Of a stretch of DNA of 64,000 bases, positions 40,458 to 49,162 are shown in pieces (positions within the stretch are counted from its first letter, which is position 1; each line of letters begins with the position of its first letter). Made by a program: the position numbers and the translations under genes. The notes under the pieces were generated by a model. It saw only the letters and a list, made by a program, of their open reading frames with translations, searched no databases and was not told where the DNA came from. Source of the stretch: Caulobacterales bacterium (GTDB lineage Bacteria; Pseudomonadota; Alphaproteobacteria; Caulobacterales; Caulobacteraceae); assembly GCA_017302105.1 (NCBI GenBank), contig JAFLCS010000004.1, forward strand, positions 62,001-126,000, written 5' to 3'.

Positions 40458-40482
40458 AACGCTAGGGCTTGTCGACAGTTCC
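40458..40482 (-). promoter_or_regulatory. EcfG-type promoter for the YqjD-like operon
   Basis: Minus-strand GGAAC (40482-40478), 17 bases, GTT (40460-40458), facing the DUF883 gene. All six EcfG sites found in this window share the 17-base spacer. Confidence 0.82.
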
Positions 40483-40518
40483 TTTGCCGCAATCGAACAC
40501 AATGGCTAGAGCCGAGGC

Positions 40519-41205
40519 ATGACCGATTACATCTTTTCACCGCCCGAGCGGGTCAGTCTCCCGATCAACGGATCAGATGCGCGCTTCCCGGTTCGGCGGA
40601 TTCTGTGTGTCGGCCAGAACTACGCCGGGCACGCGCGCGAAATGGGTGCGGACCCGAGCCGGCGTCCCCCGTTCTTCTTTTCGAAGCCCGCGGATGCCCT
40701 GGTGCCGGGCGGCGGCGAGGTACCCTACCCCAGCGTTACGCGCGACCTGCACCATGAGGTCGAGCTGGTCGTAGCTATCGGCCACGGTGGCTCCCAACTG
40801 GACGCCCTATCCGCCGAGCGCCTGATTGCCGGGTGGGCCGTCGGGGTCGACCTGACCCGGCGCGACCTTCAGGCCGAAGCCAAGGCGGCGGGACGCCCCT
40901 GGGACGCCGCTAAGGGATTCGACTTTTCCGCCCCGATCGCTCCGCTGATCCAGTCGGAAACTCACTGGCGTCCGGCCGGTGCTGTTTCACTCGCGGTCAA
41001 CGGCGCAGTGCGCCAGGCCGGCAACCTGGCGGATATGATCTGGAGTCCGGCCGAGGTCGTGGCCCAGGCCTCGACCCTTTGGCGATTGGCCCCCGGCGAC
41101 CTGATCTTTACCGGCACACCCGAAGGCGTCGGGCCGCTGGTCCGAGGCGACCACGTCAGGGCCGAAATCGACGGCCTGCCCCCCCTCGAATTCACCATGG
41201 TCTAG
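40519..41205 (+). CDS. Fumarylacetoacetate hydrolase-family protein
   Basis: A 228-residue FAH-fold hydrolase. Metal and substrate motifs are ILCVGQNYAGHAREMG, PFFFSKPADAL, DLHHEVELVVAIG (metal-binding acidic residues) and LAPGDLIFTGTPEGVGPL. The short form matches fumarylpyruvate or acylpyruvate hydrolases. It lies 11 bases before a maleylacetoacetate isomerase-like gene, so the pair probably completes a gentisate or homogentisate ring-cleavage route; no dioxygenase for that route is in the window. Confidence 0.88.
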   Translation: MTDYIFSPPERVSLPINGSDARFPVRRILCVGQNYAGHAREMGADPSRRPPFFFSKPADALVPGGGEVPYPSVTRDLHHEVELVVAIGHGGSQLDALSAERLIAGWAVGVDLTRRDLQAEAKAAGRPWDAAKGFDFSAPIAPLIQSETHWRPAGAVSLAVNGAVRQAGNLADMIWSPAEVVAQASTLWRLAPGDLIFTGTPEGVGPLVRGDHVRAEIDGLPPLEFTMV

Positions 41206-41216
41206 GCGAGGCTGAC

Positions 41217-41837
41217 ATGATCCTGCATGGCTACTGGCGCTCGGGGACGTCGTATCGCACCCGCATCGCGCTCAACCTCAAGGGCCTGACCTATGCCCAG
41301 AAGCCGGTCGATCTGCGAACCGGCGACCAGCGTTCGGACGTCTTCCTGGCGCTCAATCCACAAGGGCTGGTGCCGGCGCTGGAGGTCGATGGCCAGGTCC
41401 TGACCCAAAGCCCTGCCATCCTGGAATGGCTGGAAGAGCGTTATCCCGAGCCGCCGCTACTGCCGTCCGGCTTGGGCCCGCGCGCCCAGGTGCGGGCCAT
41501 GGCGGCTCTGGTCGCCTGCGATATCCATCCCTTGAACAACCTGAGGGTTCTCAAGGCGGTCAAGGCCTTGGGCGGCGAGACGAATGCCTGGGCGGCCAGC
41601 TGGATCCAGCCGGGATTTGATGCGCTGGAGGCCCTGATCGGGCGTCATGGCGACGGCTGGGCCTTCGGCGACAGCCCGACTCTTGCAGACTGTTGCCTGG
41701 TGCCCCAGGTCTATTCGGCGCGTCGGTTCGAGGTCGACATCTCGACCTGGCCCCGTATTGCCCAGATCGAGGCGCGGGCGGCCCTGCACCCCGCCTTCCA
41801 GGCGGCGCATCCCGACGCCCAGCCGGACGCCGACTGA
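41217..41837 (+). CDS. maiA: Maleylacetoacetate (maleylpyruvate) isomerase, GST family
   Basis: A 206-residue zeta-class glutathione transferase. The signature SSCXWRVRIAL of the family appears as RSGTSYRTRIALNLKGL, followed by LNPQGLVPALEVDG, QSPAILEWLEERYP and DIHPLNNLRVLKAV. It isomerises maleyl to fumaryl adducts using glutathione, feeding the FAH-family hydrolase encoded just upstream. The usual SSC is SGT here, which is a small departure. Confidence 0.85.
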   Translation: MILHGYWRSGTSYRTRIALNLKGLTYAQKPVDLRTGDQRSDVFLALNPQGLVPALEVDGQVLTQSPAILEWLEERYPEPPLLPSGLGPRAQVRAMAALVACDIHPLNNLRVLKAVKALGGETNAWAASWIQPGFDALEALIGRHGDGWAFGDSPTLADCCLVPQVYSARRFEVDISTWPRIAQIEARAALHPAFQAAHPDAQPDAD

Positions 41838-41990
41838 ACCCCGGCCTCGCCGGCTGGCAGGTCCAGGAGACCGCTCGCAGGAGCCTGCCCCTGAGACCAG
41901 AGCGCGACAGGTGCAGATCCCGTGATCTCGGCCTTCCAGGCGGCCCTGGAACCGGGGGATGAAATCGTCCGCCGAGCCGGTCGGCCTGGT

Positions 41991-42281
41991 TCAGTAATGG
42001 CCGGCCATCAGAGCAACCATGCCGACTACCAACAGAATGAATTCCAGCAAGCCGATGGCCGAGGTCACAATGCCCGCTATGGCCAGGCCCTGACCGCCCG
42101 GCTTCTTGCGGGCCATGAATCCCAGAACCAGTCCGATCAGAGCCACCACCCAAGTGATCAGGTTGCTGACCGGGATGATCGTGTTCACGATAGACAGAAT
42201 ACCCAGCACGAGCGATCCAATCGCCAGTCCATTTGCGGGGGTGGCGTCCGTGGTCGGGGGCAAGGGGTCTGGGGTGGTCAT
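41991..42281 (-). CDS. DUF4190-like small membrane protein
   Basis: A 96-residue protein with a proline/threonine-rich cytoplasmic N-terminus and two membrane helices: ANGLAIGSLVLGILSIVNTI with TWVVALIGLVLGF, and GLAIAGIVTSAIGLLEFILL. The ASLVLGI...KGLAIAGIVLG layout is that of DUF4190. ATG 42281 with GGAG 6 bases upstream is preferred to the longer reading from 42335. Function unknown. Confidence 0.72.
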   Translation of the reverse strand: MTTPDPLPPTTDATPANGLAIGSLVLGILSIVNTIIPVSNLITWVVALIGLVLGFMARKKPGGQGLAIAGIVTSAIGLLEFILLVVGMVALMAGHY

Positions 42282-42455
42282 GCCAATCTCCAGTGAATAA
42301 CGGATCAGGCTGTCGTCGGGGCGAGCGGCTAGCAAGCTCTCATGGATCAGGGTTCAGGGGGCCTGCGCATTAAGGGTCCATAAGGCTTCCGCTCAGCCGC
42401 CATTAAGGTTTCTCGCGCATCATCCCTACCGGGCATAAGGCCTGGAGGATGCGCC

Positions 42456-43514
42456 ATGACGCGCTTCAACCTGATTTCGGTGAAGGGGGGCGATCCAGCC
42501 CTGGACTATGCAACCGTTCTGCGCACGGCCCAGGGCCGTTCGGGGGCCTGGCTCACGGCGCAGGACGGCGTCTCGCGCCTGGACCTGGTGAACGCCGACG
42601 GTGCGATCCTGCTAGGCTGGAACGATCCCGAGGTTGAAGCCGCCGCCGCCGATCCGGCTGCGTCCGGCCTGCCGGCACGTGTCGCGGCCCGCCTGGCGGC
42701 GATGATCCCTCATGCCGAGGCCGTCGCCTTCGAAACATCCTTGTCGCACGCCGTCGCGGGGGCCCTGGTCGCGGCCCGCACCGTGACCGGCCGCGATGGA
42801 GCCTATTTCTGCGATGAGGCCGTCTCGGTGGCCGGCTCGCTCGAAGACATGGCCGGACTGGTGGATGAACGTGGCGGCGAGCTGGCCGCCATCGTCATTC
42901 GCCCACTGGATGCCGCCCCATCCTTCCTGAAGGCTGTGCGCCGCCTGGCCGACCGGGCCGGGGCGATGTTGATCTTCGAAGAGGGCCGCTCGGCGCTGCG
43001 CGTTCATCGCGGCGGTGCCCAGGCGCTATCTGGCGTCCGCGCCGACGCGGTGGTTCTGGGACCGTCGCTAGCCAACGGACGCTCGCTGTGTGCCGTCACT
43101 GGCTCGGTCGAGTTGATGTCGGTGTTTGAACGTCAGGGCGAACAGCCGGACCTGACCGCCTTCGCCGCTGCCGATGTGGTGCTGTCACGGGTCGCGCGCG
43201 ACGACGTGGCCCAGAGCCTTCAGATCTATGGTGCCGAGATCGTCGCCGAACTGCAGATGCGTCTGATCGCGACGGGCGCGGGCCAGATGGTCAGCCTGCA
43301 TGGCGATCCGTCGTGGAGCGTCCTGGCCGGGGACACTGCCTTCGAAACCGCGCTCTATTCGGCGCTGGCCGAGGAGGGGGTGATGTTTCAGGGAGCCCAT
43401 ATCCTGTCGGCGTCCATTTGCGGACGGGAAGTCGGAACCCTGCTCAAGGCCTATGACCGCGTGCTCGGGCGTCTGGTCGATCAGTTCCACTGGCCGCGGC
43501 GTCGCGCCGGATGA
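42456..43514 (+). CDS. Class III aminotransferase-like protein lacking the PLP lysine
   Basis: A 352-residue protein with the class III (glutamate-semialdehyde aminotransferase-like) fold. The region that should read FDEV-tG-R is FEEGRSALR (174-182). The lysine motif, normally like vvlGKALANG, reads VVLGPSLANG with proline at 203. Both PLP-contacting aspartate and Schiff-base lysine are therefore lost, so it is probably not a transaminase; it may bind a nucleotide sugar or be structural. The N-terminal third is shorter than usual. It is translationally coupled to an aldo/keto reductase gene. Confidence 0.75.
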   Translation: MTRFNLISVKGGDPALDYATVLRTAQGRSGAWLTAQDGVSRLDLVNADGAILLGWNDPEVEAAAADPAASGLPARVAARLAAMIPHAEAVAFETSLSHAVAGALVAARTVTGRDGAYFCDEAVSVAGSLEDMAGLVDERGGELAAIVIRPLDAAPSFLKAVRRLADRAGAMLIFEEGRSALRVHRGGAQALSGVRADAVVLGPSLANGRSLCAVTGSVELMSVFERQGEQPDLTAFAAADVVLSRVARDDVAQSLQIYGAEIVAELQMRLIATGAGQMVSLHGDPSWSVLAGDTAFETALYSALAEEGVMFQGAHILSASICGREVGTLLKAYDRVLGRLVDQFHWPRRRAG

Positions 43515-44389
43515 GTTCCAGTCCGGTGTCTTCGCGCGCACGGCTTGGCCTGGGCACCGCCCAGTTTGCGGAGCCGCGCGGTCGTGGTGGAGAGGCCGAG
43601 ATCCGGGCGATTCTGGACACGGCGGCCCCTGCTGGTCTGACCTTGGTGGATACGGCGGCTGCCTATGGCGACGCCGAGCGCGCGCTGGGGCGTTGCTGGC
43701 CCTTCCCAAGTCCGTTCTCGGTTATCACCCGCACCGTGCGTCTGGCCGAAGGGCTGTACCGCATCGAACACCGCGCCCGCCGTTCGCTCGAACGGCTGGG
43801 AATTGCGCGGGCCGAGGGGCTTCTTGTCCAGTCGGCGGAAGATTTGCATGGACCGGACGGGCCGGGACTTTGGGCACGGCTCCAACGGCTCAAGGACGAA
43901 GGCCTGTTCCAGAAGATCGGCTTTTCGGCCCATGCTGAGGACGAGGCCGCCATGCTGGCGCGCCGCTACAATCCCGATATTGTTCAGCTGCCGGTGTCGA
44001 TGCTGGATCAGCGCCTGGTCGCCGACGGCACTCTGGACAGGCTGGCCGAACAGGGCGTCGAGGTGCATCTTCGCTCGATCTTCCTGAAGGGCCTGCTGTT
44101 TATGGACCGCGACGCCCTGCCCGATCGCCTGGTCCAGGCCGGTCCACGCCTGTCACGGATCCGGCGGATGCTGGCAGAGGCCGGAGCCGATCCGCTACAG
44201 GCGGCGCTCAGCTTCGCCCTGGACCGGCCCGAGGCCACCGCCGTCATCGTCGGCGTGGCCTCGGCCGCAGAACTGCGCGCGGTCATCGCCGCCTCGCACC
44301 AGCCGAGCCCACGGCTCGACTGGGCGGCCCTGTCATTGAATGACACGACCGCCCTGGACCCGCGCCGGTGGATCAGTACCGCAGCCTGA
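43511..44389 (+). CDS. Aldo/keto reductase-family protein
   Basis: A 292-residue TIM-barrel reductase. Motifs: RLGLGTAQFAEPRG near the start, TLVDTAAAYGDAERALGRC (catalytic Asp/Tyr pair), SLERLGIARAEGLLVQS, KIGFSAHAEDEAA, and VIVGVASAAELRAVI at the cofactor site. In the family such small AKRs are often found in flagellin or polysaccharide modification clusters. The start overlaps the preceding stop (ATGA). Its 3' end overlaps the convergent btuB-like gene by 17 bases. Confidence 0.85.
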   Translation: MSSSPVSSRARLGLGTAQFAEPRGRGGEAEIRAILDTAAPAGLTLVDTAAAYGDAERALGRCWPFPSPFSVITRTVRLAEGLYRIEHRARRSLERLGIARAEGLLVQSAEDLHGPDGPGLWARLQRLKDEGLFQKIGFSAHAEDEAAMLARRYNPDIVQLPVSMLDQRLVADGTLDRLAEQGVEVHLRSIFLKGLLFMDRDALPDRLVQAGPRLSRIRRMLAEAGADPLQAALSFALDRPEATAVIVGVASAAELRAVIAASHQPSPRLDWAALSLNDTTALDPRRWISTAA

Positions 44390-46196
44390 TCCCCACGAAG
44401 GCCGAGCGGCCCGGCTCTGCATAGCCGAACACCTCCTGATAGGTCTCGTCGGTCAGGTTCTCGATCCGCCCGGTCAGCTCAACGCTGTCCGACAGCGCAA
44501 AACCGCCGGCGGCGCGCACCGTGACAAAGCCCTCGCGGGTGCCGCCGACATCAAGCTGATCGCCCTCGCCGCGTACCGTCAGGGCGGCGCGCCACGGGCC
44601 CTGATCCCAATCCAGCGTCACCGAGCCGGCGTGTTCGGGCACGCGCAGCAGACGCGCCCCGGTCAGGGCGTTCTCGGCGTCCGTCCAGGCATAGGCGGCG
44701 CTGAGCCCCAGGGCCGCATTGAGCCGCCAGTCGCCCTGGATCTCCACCCCGGTCGAACGGGTTCGGGCCAGGTTGATGTAGTAGCTGTCGAAGGTCCCGG
44801 TATCGAAGAAGAAGCTGATCTCGTCCTCGACCTCGAGCCGATAGGCGGTCAGCCGCAGCCCCCCGCTCGCGCCGCGCCAGGCCAGGCCCAGGTCAAAGCC
44901 CTCGGCGCGCTCGGGCCGCAGCACCGGATAGGGGCTGAGCGAGAAACAGAAGTCGCAGACGCTCTGGCTGATGGTCGGGGTCTTGAAGCCCTGGCCCCAC
45001 GAGCCGCTGACCACAAAGCCGCGCCCCAGATCATAGGCCAGGCCGGCCCTCAGGGTGGTTTCGGCGTCATAGGCGTCCGGGTCGTCCAGCCGGGCGCTGA
45101 ACGAGGCGGTCAGGCGGTCGCTCAGGCCATAGCGCGCCGCCGCGAAGGCCGAGGTGGTGCTCTGCTCGGCCGCCGCGCCGGTCGACAGGTCGCCCTGGGC
45201 GTCCTCATGCTCAAGGCCCAGGACCAGGCCGAGCCGGTCGGTGATCTGACCATTGGCGGCCTGCCAGCGCCACAGCGTCCGCTCGCCGACATAGTGCGAG
45301 GGGAAGGCGCCGCCGGAAATAGCCCGGTCGATCTCGGAGCGGGCGTAGGTCAGGCTCTGATCCAGATTGAACAGCTCGGCGCGCGCCCGCAGATAGCCCG
45401 AGAGGCTCTCGGTGTCCGAAACCTCCGCCGTGTCGGCCAGGATGTAGGCCGGAGCCGGGTAGCCGTCGAGATCGGCCTCAGACCGGTTGTAGCGAACGCG
45501 GCCGTCCAGGGTAACGATGCCCAGCGTCGTGCGCCCGTTCAGGCCGCCGGAGAAGCTCTCGAAGCCGTCGCGTTCGGCTCCCGCTGCGGCGCGCGAGACG
45601 CCGTCGGTCTGGAAGGCGGACATCGACGCACCGAAGGATCCGCGCGCGCCGGCCACGCCGATGGCAGCGTTGGCGTTCAGGGTGTCCAGCGAACCGGCCT
45701 CCAGATTGACCCGGGCACCGTTCAGTTCACGGCTGGTCAGTGTGATGACGCCGCCGATGGCGTCCGAGCCCCACAGCGAGCCCTGCGGTCCGTTCAGAAC
45801 TTCAATGCGGGTGATGTCACCCAGGTCCAATCCCGCGAAATCGTAGCCGCCGGCCGGCTGCGACGGATCGTTCAGCGGCACGCCGTCGAGCAGCACCAGG
45901 GTCTTGTCCTGGGCAGCCCCGCGCAGGCGCACCGAGGTGACGCCGCCGGGCGCGCCCTGGCTGTAGAGGCTGACGCCGGGAACCTCGGACAACAGATCTG
46001 AGACGAAGAGCGCGCCGGAGGCCTCGATCCGGGCTTCGTTGATGATGTGTGCACCGGGCGTGATGTCCAGCGGGGCGTCGAGCCGGGTGGCGGTGACGAC
46101 GATCTCGTCCACCGTATTTTCGTCGTCCGGCTGGGCCAGGGTGGGGGTCGTGACGGCCAGGCTCGCCGCCGTGGCCAGGAAAAGGGCGCGTTTCAT
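44373..46196 (-). CDS. btuB: TonB-dependent cobalamin receptor (BtuB-like)
   Basis: A 607-residue outer-membrane receptor. A Sec signal (MKRALFLATAASLAVTTPTLA) is followed by the TonB box region VDEIVVTATRLDAP, a plug domain (SDLLSEVPGVSLYS, SVRLRGAAQDKTLVLLDGVP, RIEVLNGPQGSLWGSDAIGG) and a 22-strand barrel ending FVGIRLRY. I choose ATG 46196 because GGAG (46208-46205) is 8 bases from it but only 2 from the ATG at 46202. The cobalamin riboswitch upstream identifies the substrate. Confidence 0.92.
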   Translation of the reverse strand: MKRALFLATAASLAVTTPTLAQPDDENTVDEIVVTATRLDAPLDITPGAHIINEARIEASGALFVSDLLSEVPGVSLYSQGAPGGVTSVRLRGAAQDKTLVLLDGVPLNDPSQPAGGYDFAGLDLGDITRIEVLNGPQGSLWGSDAIGGVITLTSRELNGARVNLEAGSLDTLNANAAIGVAGARGSFGASMSAFQTDGVSRAAAGAERDGFESFSGGLNGRTTLGIVTLDGRVRYNRSEADLDGYPAPAYILADTAEVSDTESLSGYLRARAELFNLDQSLTYARSEIDRAISGGAFPSHYVGERTLWRWQAANGQITDRLGLVLGLEHEDAQGDLSTGAAAEQSTTSAFAAARYGLSDRLTASFSARLDDPDAYDAETTLRAGLAYDLGRGFVVSGSWGQGFKTPTISQSVCDFCFSLSPYPVLRPERAEGFDLGLAWRGASGGLRLTAYRLEVEDEISFFFDTGTFDSYYINLARTRSTGVEIQGDWRLNAALGLSAAYAWTDAENALTGARLLRVPEHAGSVTLDWDQGPWRAALTVRGEGDQLDVGGTREGFVTVRAAGGFALSDSVELTGRIENLTDETYQEVFGYAEPGRSAFVGIRLRY

Positions 46197-46204
46197 GCGC
46201 ATTG

Positions 46205-46445
46205 CTCCGTCGCAGGTCTGGCGAAGCCGCGCGCCGGACCGGTTCAGCGACAGCGATCATCCGTTGCCGGATGGCGGCTGATCGCGTCGCTGCGACGGAG
46301 AGGTCCCGCGCCCCTGCCTGATCCCGGACAGAAGACGAGCGACGTGAACGGCCGGGCAGTCGGACTTGCAGGCGGACCTGCTTACCGTTGCGGGCACAGT
46401 GGCGGTCTCACACCGCCTTCCCCCGAGTCGTTCGCGGCGGTGTTT
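46205..46445 (-). promoter_or_regulatory. Cobalamin riboswitch with RBS-masking stem
   Basis: On the minus strand the aptamer core reads GGGGAAGGCGGTGTGAGACC, then CTGTGCCCGCAACGGTAA and AAGTCCGACTGCC, the conserved cobalamin-element blocks, in ~46310-46445. Just after it, CTCCGTCGCAG (46300-46290) is perfectly complementary to CTGCGACGGAG (46215-46205), which contains the btuB ribosome site GGAG. This gives a translational off-switch when cobalamin is bound. Confidence 0.9.
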
Positions 46446-46466
46446 AGCGCCGATCGGGGGCAAAGG

Positions 46467-46498
46467 AAAACCCCCGCCGGTCGCCCGACGGGGGTTTT
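46467..46498 (-). terminator. Rho-independent terminator of the OPT transporter gene
   Basis: AAAACCCCCG (46467-46476) and CGGGGGTTTT (46489-46498) pair perfectly, extended by CGG/CCG, with a small loop. It lies 19 bases after the OPT stop codon and ends before the btuB leader. Confidence 0.88.
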
Positions 46499-46517
46499 CT
46501 GGGTTCTGGCCCCCGTC

Positions 46518-48560
46518 CTAGACTCTTGCGGAGCGACGCATGATCCAGCTGTAGAGGGCGAAGGTCAGGGCCGCGAAGACCGCGATACCGATCAGCATCG
46601 CCGGCCAGGATTGGCCAAAGGCAGGGATCACGGCCCATTCGGCGTTCTGGGTGCCGACGATGGTGGCGGCATTGAACACCCCGAACAGGCTCTCGCCCAC
46701 GATCAGGCCAGACGCCAGCAACACCCCCATGCGGCGAGCCACTTCGCCGTAGGACCGACCCGCCACGGTGCGATTGTAGAGGAAACCGACGACCGCGCCG
46801 ATGACCAGCATGAAGGTGACCGCCGCCGGCAGGTAGAAGCCGATGCCCACGGCCAGCGGCGGCAGCTTGATCTTGTCGCCGGTCGTGCGACGCAGGATCT
46901 CGTCCAGAATGATGACTGCCACGCCGATGGCGGCCCCGACCCCGATCAGATCCCAGCGCAGATCACCCGAAATGACACCGCGTGCGAGTGCCGAGATCAA
47001 GGTTGCCTGAGGCGCAGCCAGAGGTTCGTTGGCCAGGCCCGCCGGGCCGCCTTCGAAACCAAAGGCGGCGTTCAACTGGTTCAGGACGAAAGGAATGACC
47101 AGGGCACCAGCGGCGCAGCCGATGATCAGGGCCACCTGCTGGCGCCAAGGGGTCGCCTCGACGAGCTGGGCGGTCTTGAGATCCTGAAGGTTGTCGTTGG
47201 CGATGACCGCTACGGCGAAGACAACCGCCGTCACGATCAGGGCAAAGGCCACCACCGAGGGGTCGGCCGGCAGGCCGGTGATTCCCAGCACCACCAGCAT
47301 CAAGAGCGAGGCGATCACGATGGCTAGGATGCCGACGCCCGACACCGGGCTGTTGGAGGAGCCGATCAGACCCGCCATGTAGCCGCAGATGGCCGCCACC
47401 GCGAAGCCGATGACCACGACGTAGATGAGGCCCCCAACCACCAGCAGGGGACCGGCAGCGCCCAGCCCCATGCTGTTGGAGACCACCGTCAACAGAATGC
47501 CGATACCGCCCAGCGAGACCAGCGACAGCAGGGCGACCCAGGTAATCGGGATGTCGCGCTCGACGATGGCCAGTTCCTGGCCGGACTGTCGCGCCTTGTT
47601 GGCGGCCAGGGCCGAGGCCAGACCACCGACCAGCGGACCGGCCAGCTTGATCAGCGTCCAGATGGCGGCCACGCCGATGACGCCCGCCCCCATGAAGCGG
47701 ACTTCGCGCGCCCAGACCGTGCCCGCCAGTTCCTCAGCGGGCGCGCCCGCAAGGCCTGCTGCTATGGAATCGAGCCCCAGGCCCTGACACCAGGCAATGT
47801 AGTCCGGCGACGTCATGATCGGCACCGCGATGGCCCAGGCCAGGAACAGGCCGAACAGCTGGGCCAGGCCGACCGCCAGGCCGATCAGGTGACCGGCGCC
47901 CAACAGGGCGAACTGCATACCGACACCGACGCCCGTGGCACCACCGCCGAGCGCGGCCGGCAGCTGGATGAACTTGGCCGCTTCCCCCGCGAAGGCCCGG
48001 GCCGAGACGCCCAATGCGTAGGCTGCCGAGACAATTGCCCCCCAGACGACGACCCACAGGCCGGCCTTGTTCTCGCGGACGGCCTCGTCGCTCTGGTTCT
48101 CGCCCGGGGAGCCGACCTTGAGAACCTCGGCGGCGGCGACGCCTTCGGGATAAGGAAGGCCGCCGTTGACCACCAGGGCGCGCCGTAGCGGGATCGAGAA
48201 GGTCACACCCAGCACCCCGCCGAGCACACAGATCAGCACCGATTCCCAGAACGGAAACTCCAGCCACCAGCCGACCATGACCAGGCCAGGCAGAACGAAG
48301 ATGATCGCGCTCATCGCCCCGCCGACTGAGGCGACGGTCTGGACCGTCATGTTTTCCCAGATGGTCGAGTTTTTCAGCGCCCTGAGAATGGTCATGGAAA
48401 TGACCGCCGCCGGGATGGCTGAGGCGAAGGTCAGGCCGACCTGAAGTCCCAGATAAGTGTTCGCAGCAGTGAAGATCACCGCCAGGATGCAGCCGAGCAC
48501 CACGGCCCGGATGGTCAGTTCGAGCCGGCGTCCACCTGTGGACGAGGTCTGATCGGTCAT
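46518..48560 (-). CDS. Oligopeptide transporter, OPT family
   Basis: A 680-residue inner-membrane protein with about 15-16 hydrophobic helices. OPT features include LGCILAVIFTAANTYLGLQV near the start, SIPAAV-type ISMTILRAL, GGLPYPEGVAAAEVLK, GYMAGLIGSSNSPVSGVGI and GFYLPAAVTFMLVIGAVVGF. Substrates are probably small peptides or metal-chelate complexes. ATG 48560 with GGGAGG 6 bases upstream is preferred to 48602. It stands alone between terminator-bounded units. Confidence 0.9.
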   Translation of the reverse strand: MTDQTSSTGGRRLELTIRAVVLGCILAVIFTAANTYLGLQVGLTFASAIPAAVISMTILRALKNSTIWENMTVQTVASVGGAMSAIIFVLPGLVMVGWWLEFPFWESVLICVLGGVLGVTFSIPLRRALVVNGGLPYPEGVAAAEVLKVGSPGENQSDEAVRENKAGLWVVVWGAIVSAAYALGVSARAFAGEAAKFIQLPAALGGGATGVGVGMQFALLGAGHLIGLAVGLAQLFGLFLAWAIAVPIMTSPDYIAWCQGLGLDSIAAGLAGAPAEELAGTVWAREVRFMGAGVIGVAAIWTLIKLAGPLVGGLASALAANKARQSGQELAIVERDIPITWVALLSLVSLGGIGILLTVVSNSMGLGAAGPLLVVGGLIYVVVIGFAVAAICGYMAGLIGSSNSPVSGVGILAIVIASLLMLVVLGITGLPADPSVVAFALIVTAVVFAVAVIANDNLQDLKTAQLVEATPWRQQVALIIGCAAGALVIPFVLNQLNAAFGFEGGPAGLANEPLAAPQATLISALARGVISGDLRWDLIGVGAAIGVAVIILDEILRRTTGDKIKLPPLAVGIGFYLPAAVTFMLVIGAVVGFLYNRTVAGRSYGEVARRMGVLLASGLIVGESLFGVFNAATIVGTQNAEWAVIPAFGQSWPAMLIGIAVFAALTFALYSWIMRRSARV

Positions 48561-48631
48561 GGAATCCCTCCCAAGGAAGGCCTGACCTAACCGCAACCCC
48601 ATGGATCACGCAACGGAAAGCGCACGACGGG

Positions 48632-49162
48632 CTAGTCCAGAGCCACGATGCTCGGCAGACCCCGCATCCGGCCGGCGGAATCCAGGCCGTAGCCGACCAG
48701 ATAGCGGGCGGGTGCCTGCCAGCCCACGAAGTCCGGCTCCAGCGCGCGTGGTTCGGGCCAAGGCTTGGAAGCAAAAACGCAGGTCAGAACCCGCGCGGCC
48801 CCCCTGGCCTCGACGATCTCGGCCGCCCGCTTCAGCGACAGTCCGGTGTCGAACACGTCGTCGAGGATCAGGACCGTCTTGCCGGTGACGTCTCGCTGCA
48901 ATCCAGCCCGCTCCTCGATCACGCCGCGCGACGTCTTGCCGTCTCCGTAGGAAGCCAGCCACAAGGCATCGAACCCGACCATCCGGCCCCGGCGCGCCAG
49001 GGCACGCGTCAGGTCGGCGGCAAACCAGATGCCCCCGGTCAGGAGACAGACGGCGACGGCCTCGTCATCAATGACAGGGGCGATCCGGTCGGCGAGCGCA
49101 TCCACAACGGCGCGCACGCCGTCTTCGTCGAGCAGAGTTTCGGGGGCAACAGGATCAGCCAT
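48632..49162 (-). CDS. Hypoxanthine/guanine phosphoribosyltransferase-like protein
   Basis: A 176-residue PRTase. The PRPP-binding loop is clear ([14 protein letters not shown]), preceded by [16 protein letters not shown] and [13 protein letters not shown], and followed by the hypoxanthine-type [14 protein letters not shown]. It salvages purine bases into nucleotides. The start overlaps the end of the zinc-ribbon gene by 8 bases, so the two are probably co-transcribed. Confidence 0.88.
   Translation of the reverse strand: MADPVAPETLLDEDGVRAVVDALADRIAPVIDDEAVAVCLLTGGIWFAADLTRALARRGRMVGFDALWLASYGDGKTSRGVIEERAGLQRDVTGKTVLILDDVFDTGLSLKRAAEIVEARGAARVLTCVFASKPWPEPRALEPDFVGWQAPARYLVGYGLDSAGRMRGLPSIVALD

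Noticed and set aside
42380-42455. TTAA-containing sequence (TTAAGGGTCCATAAGG) upstream of 42456 as a CtrA box
   Set aside because: Second half-site is imperfect (TAAG), so the evidence is too weak to list as a site.
44849-46281. Plus-strand frames opposite btuB and across its leader
   Set aside because: They overlap the riboswitch and TonB-receptor coding sequence and show no family features.
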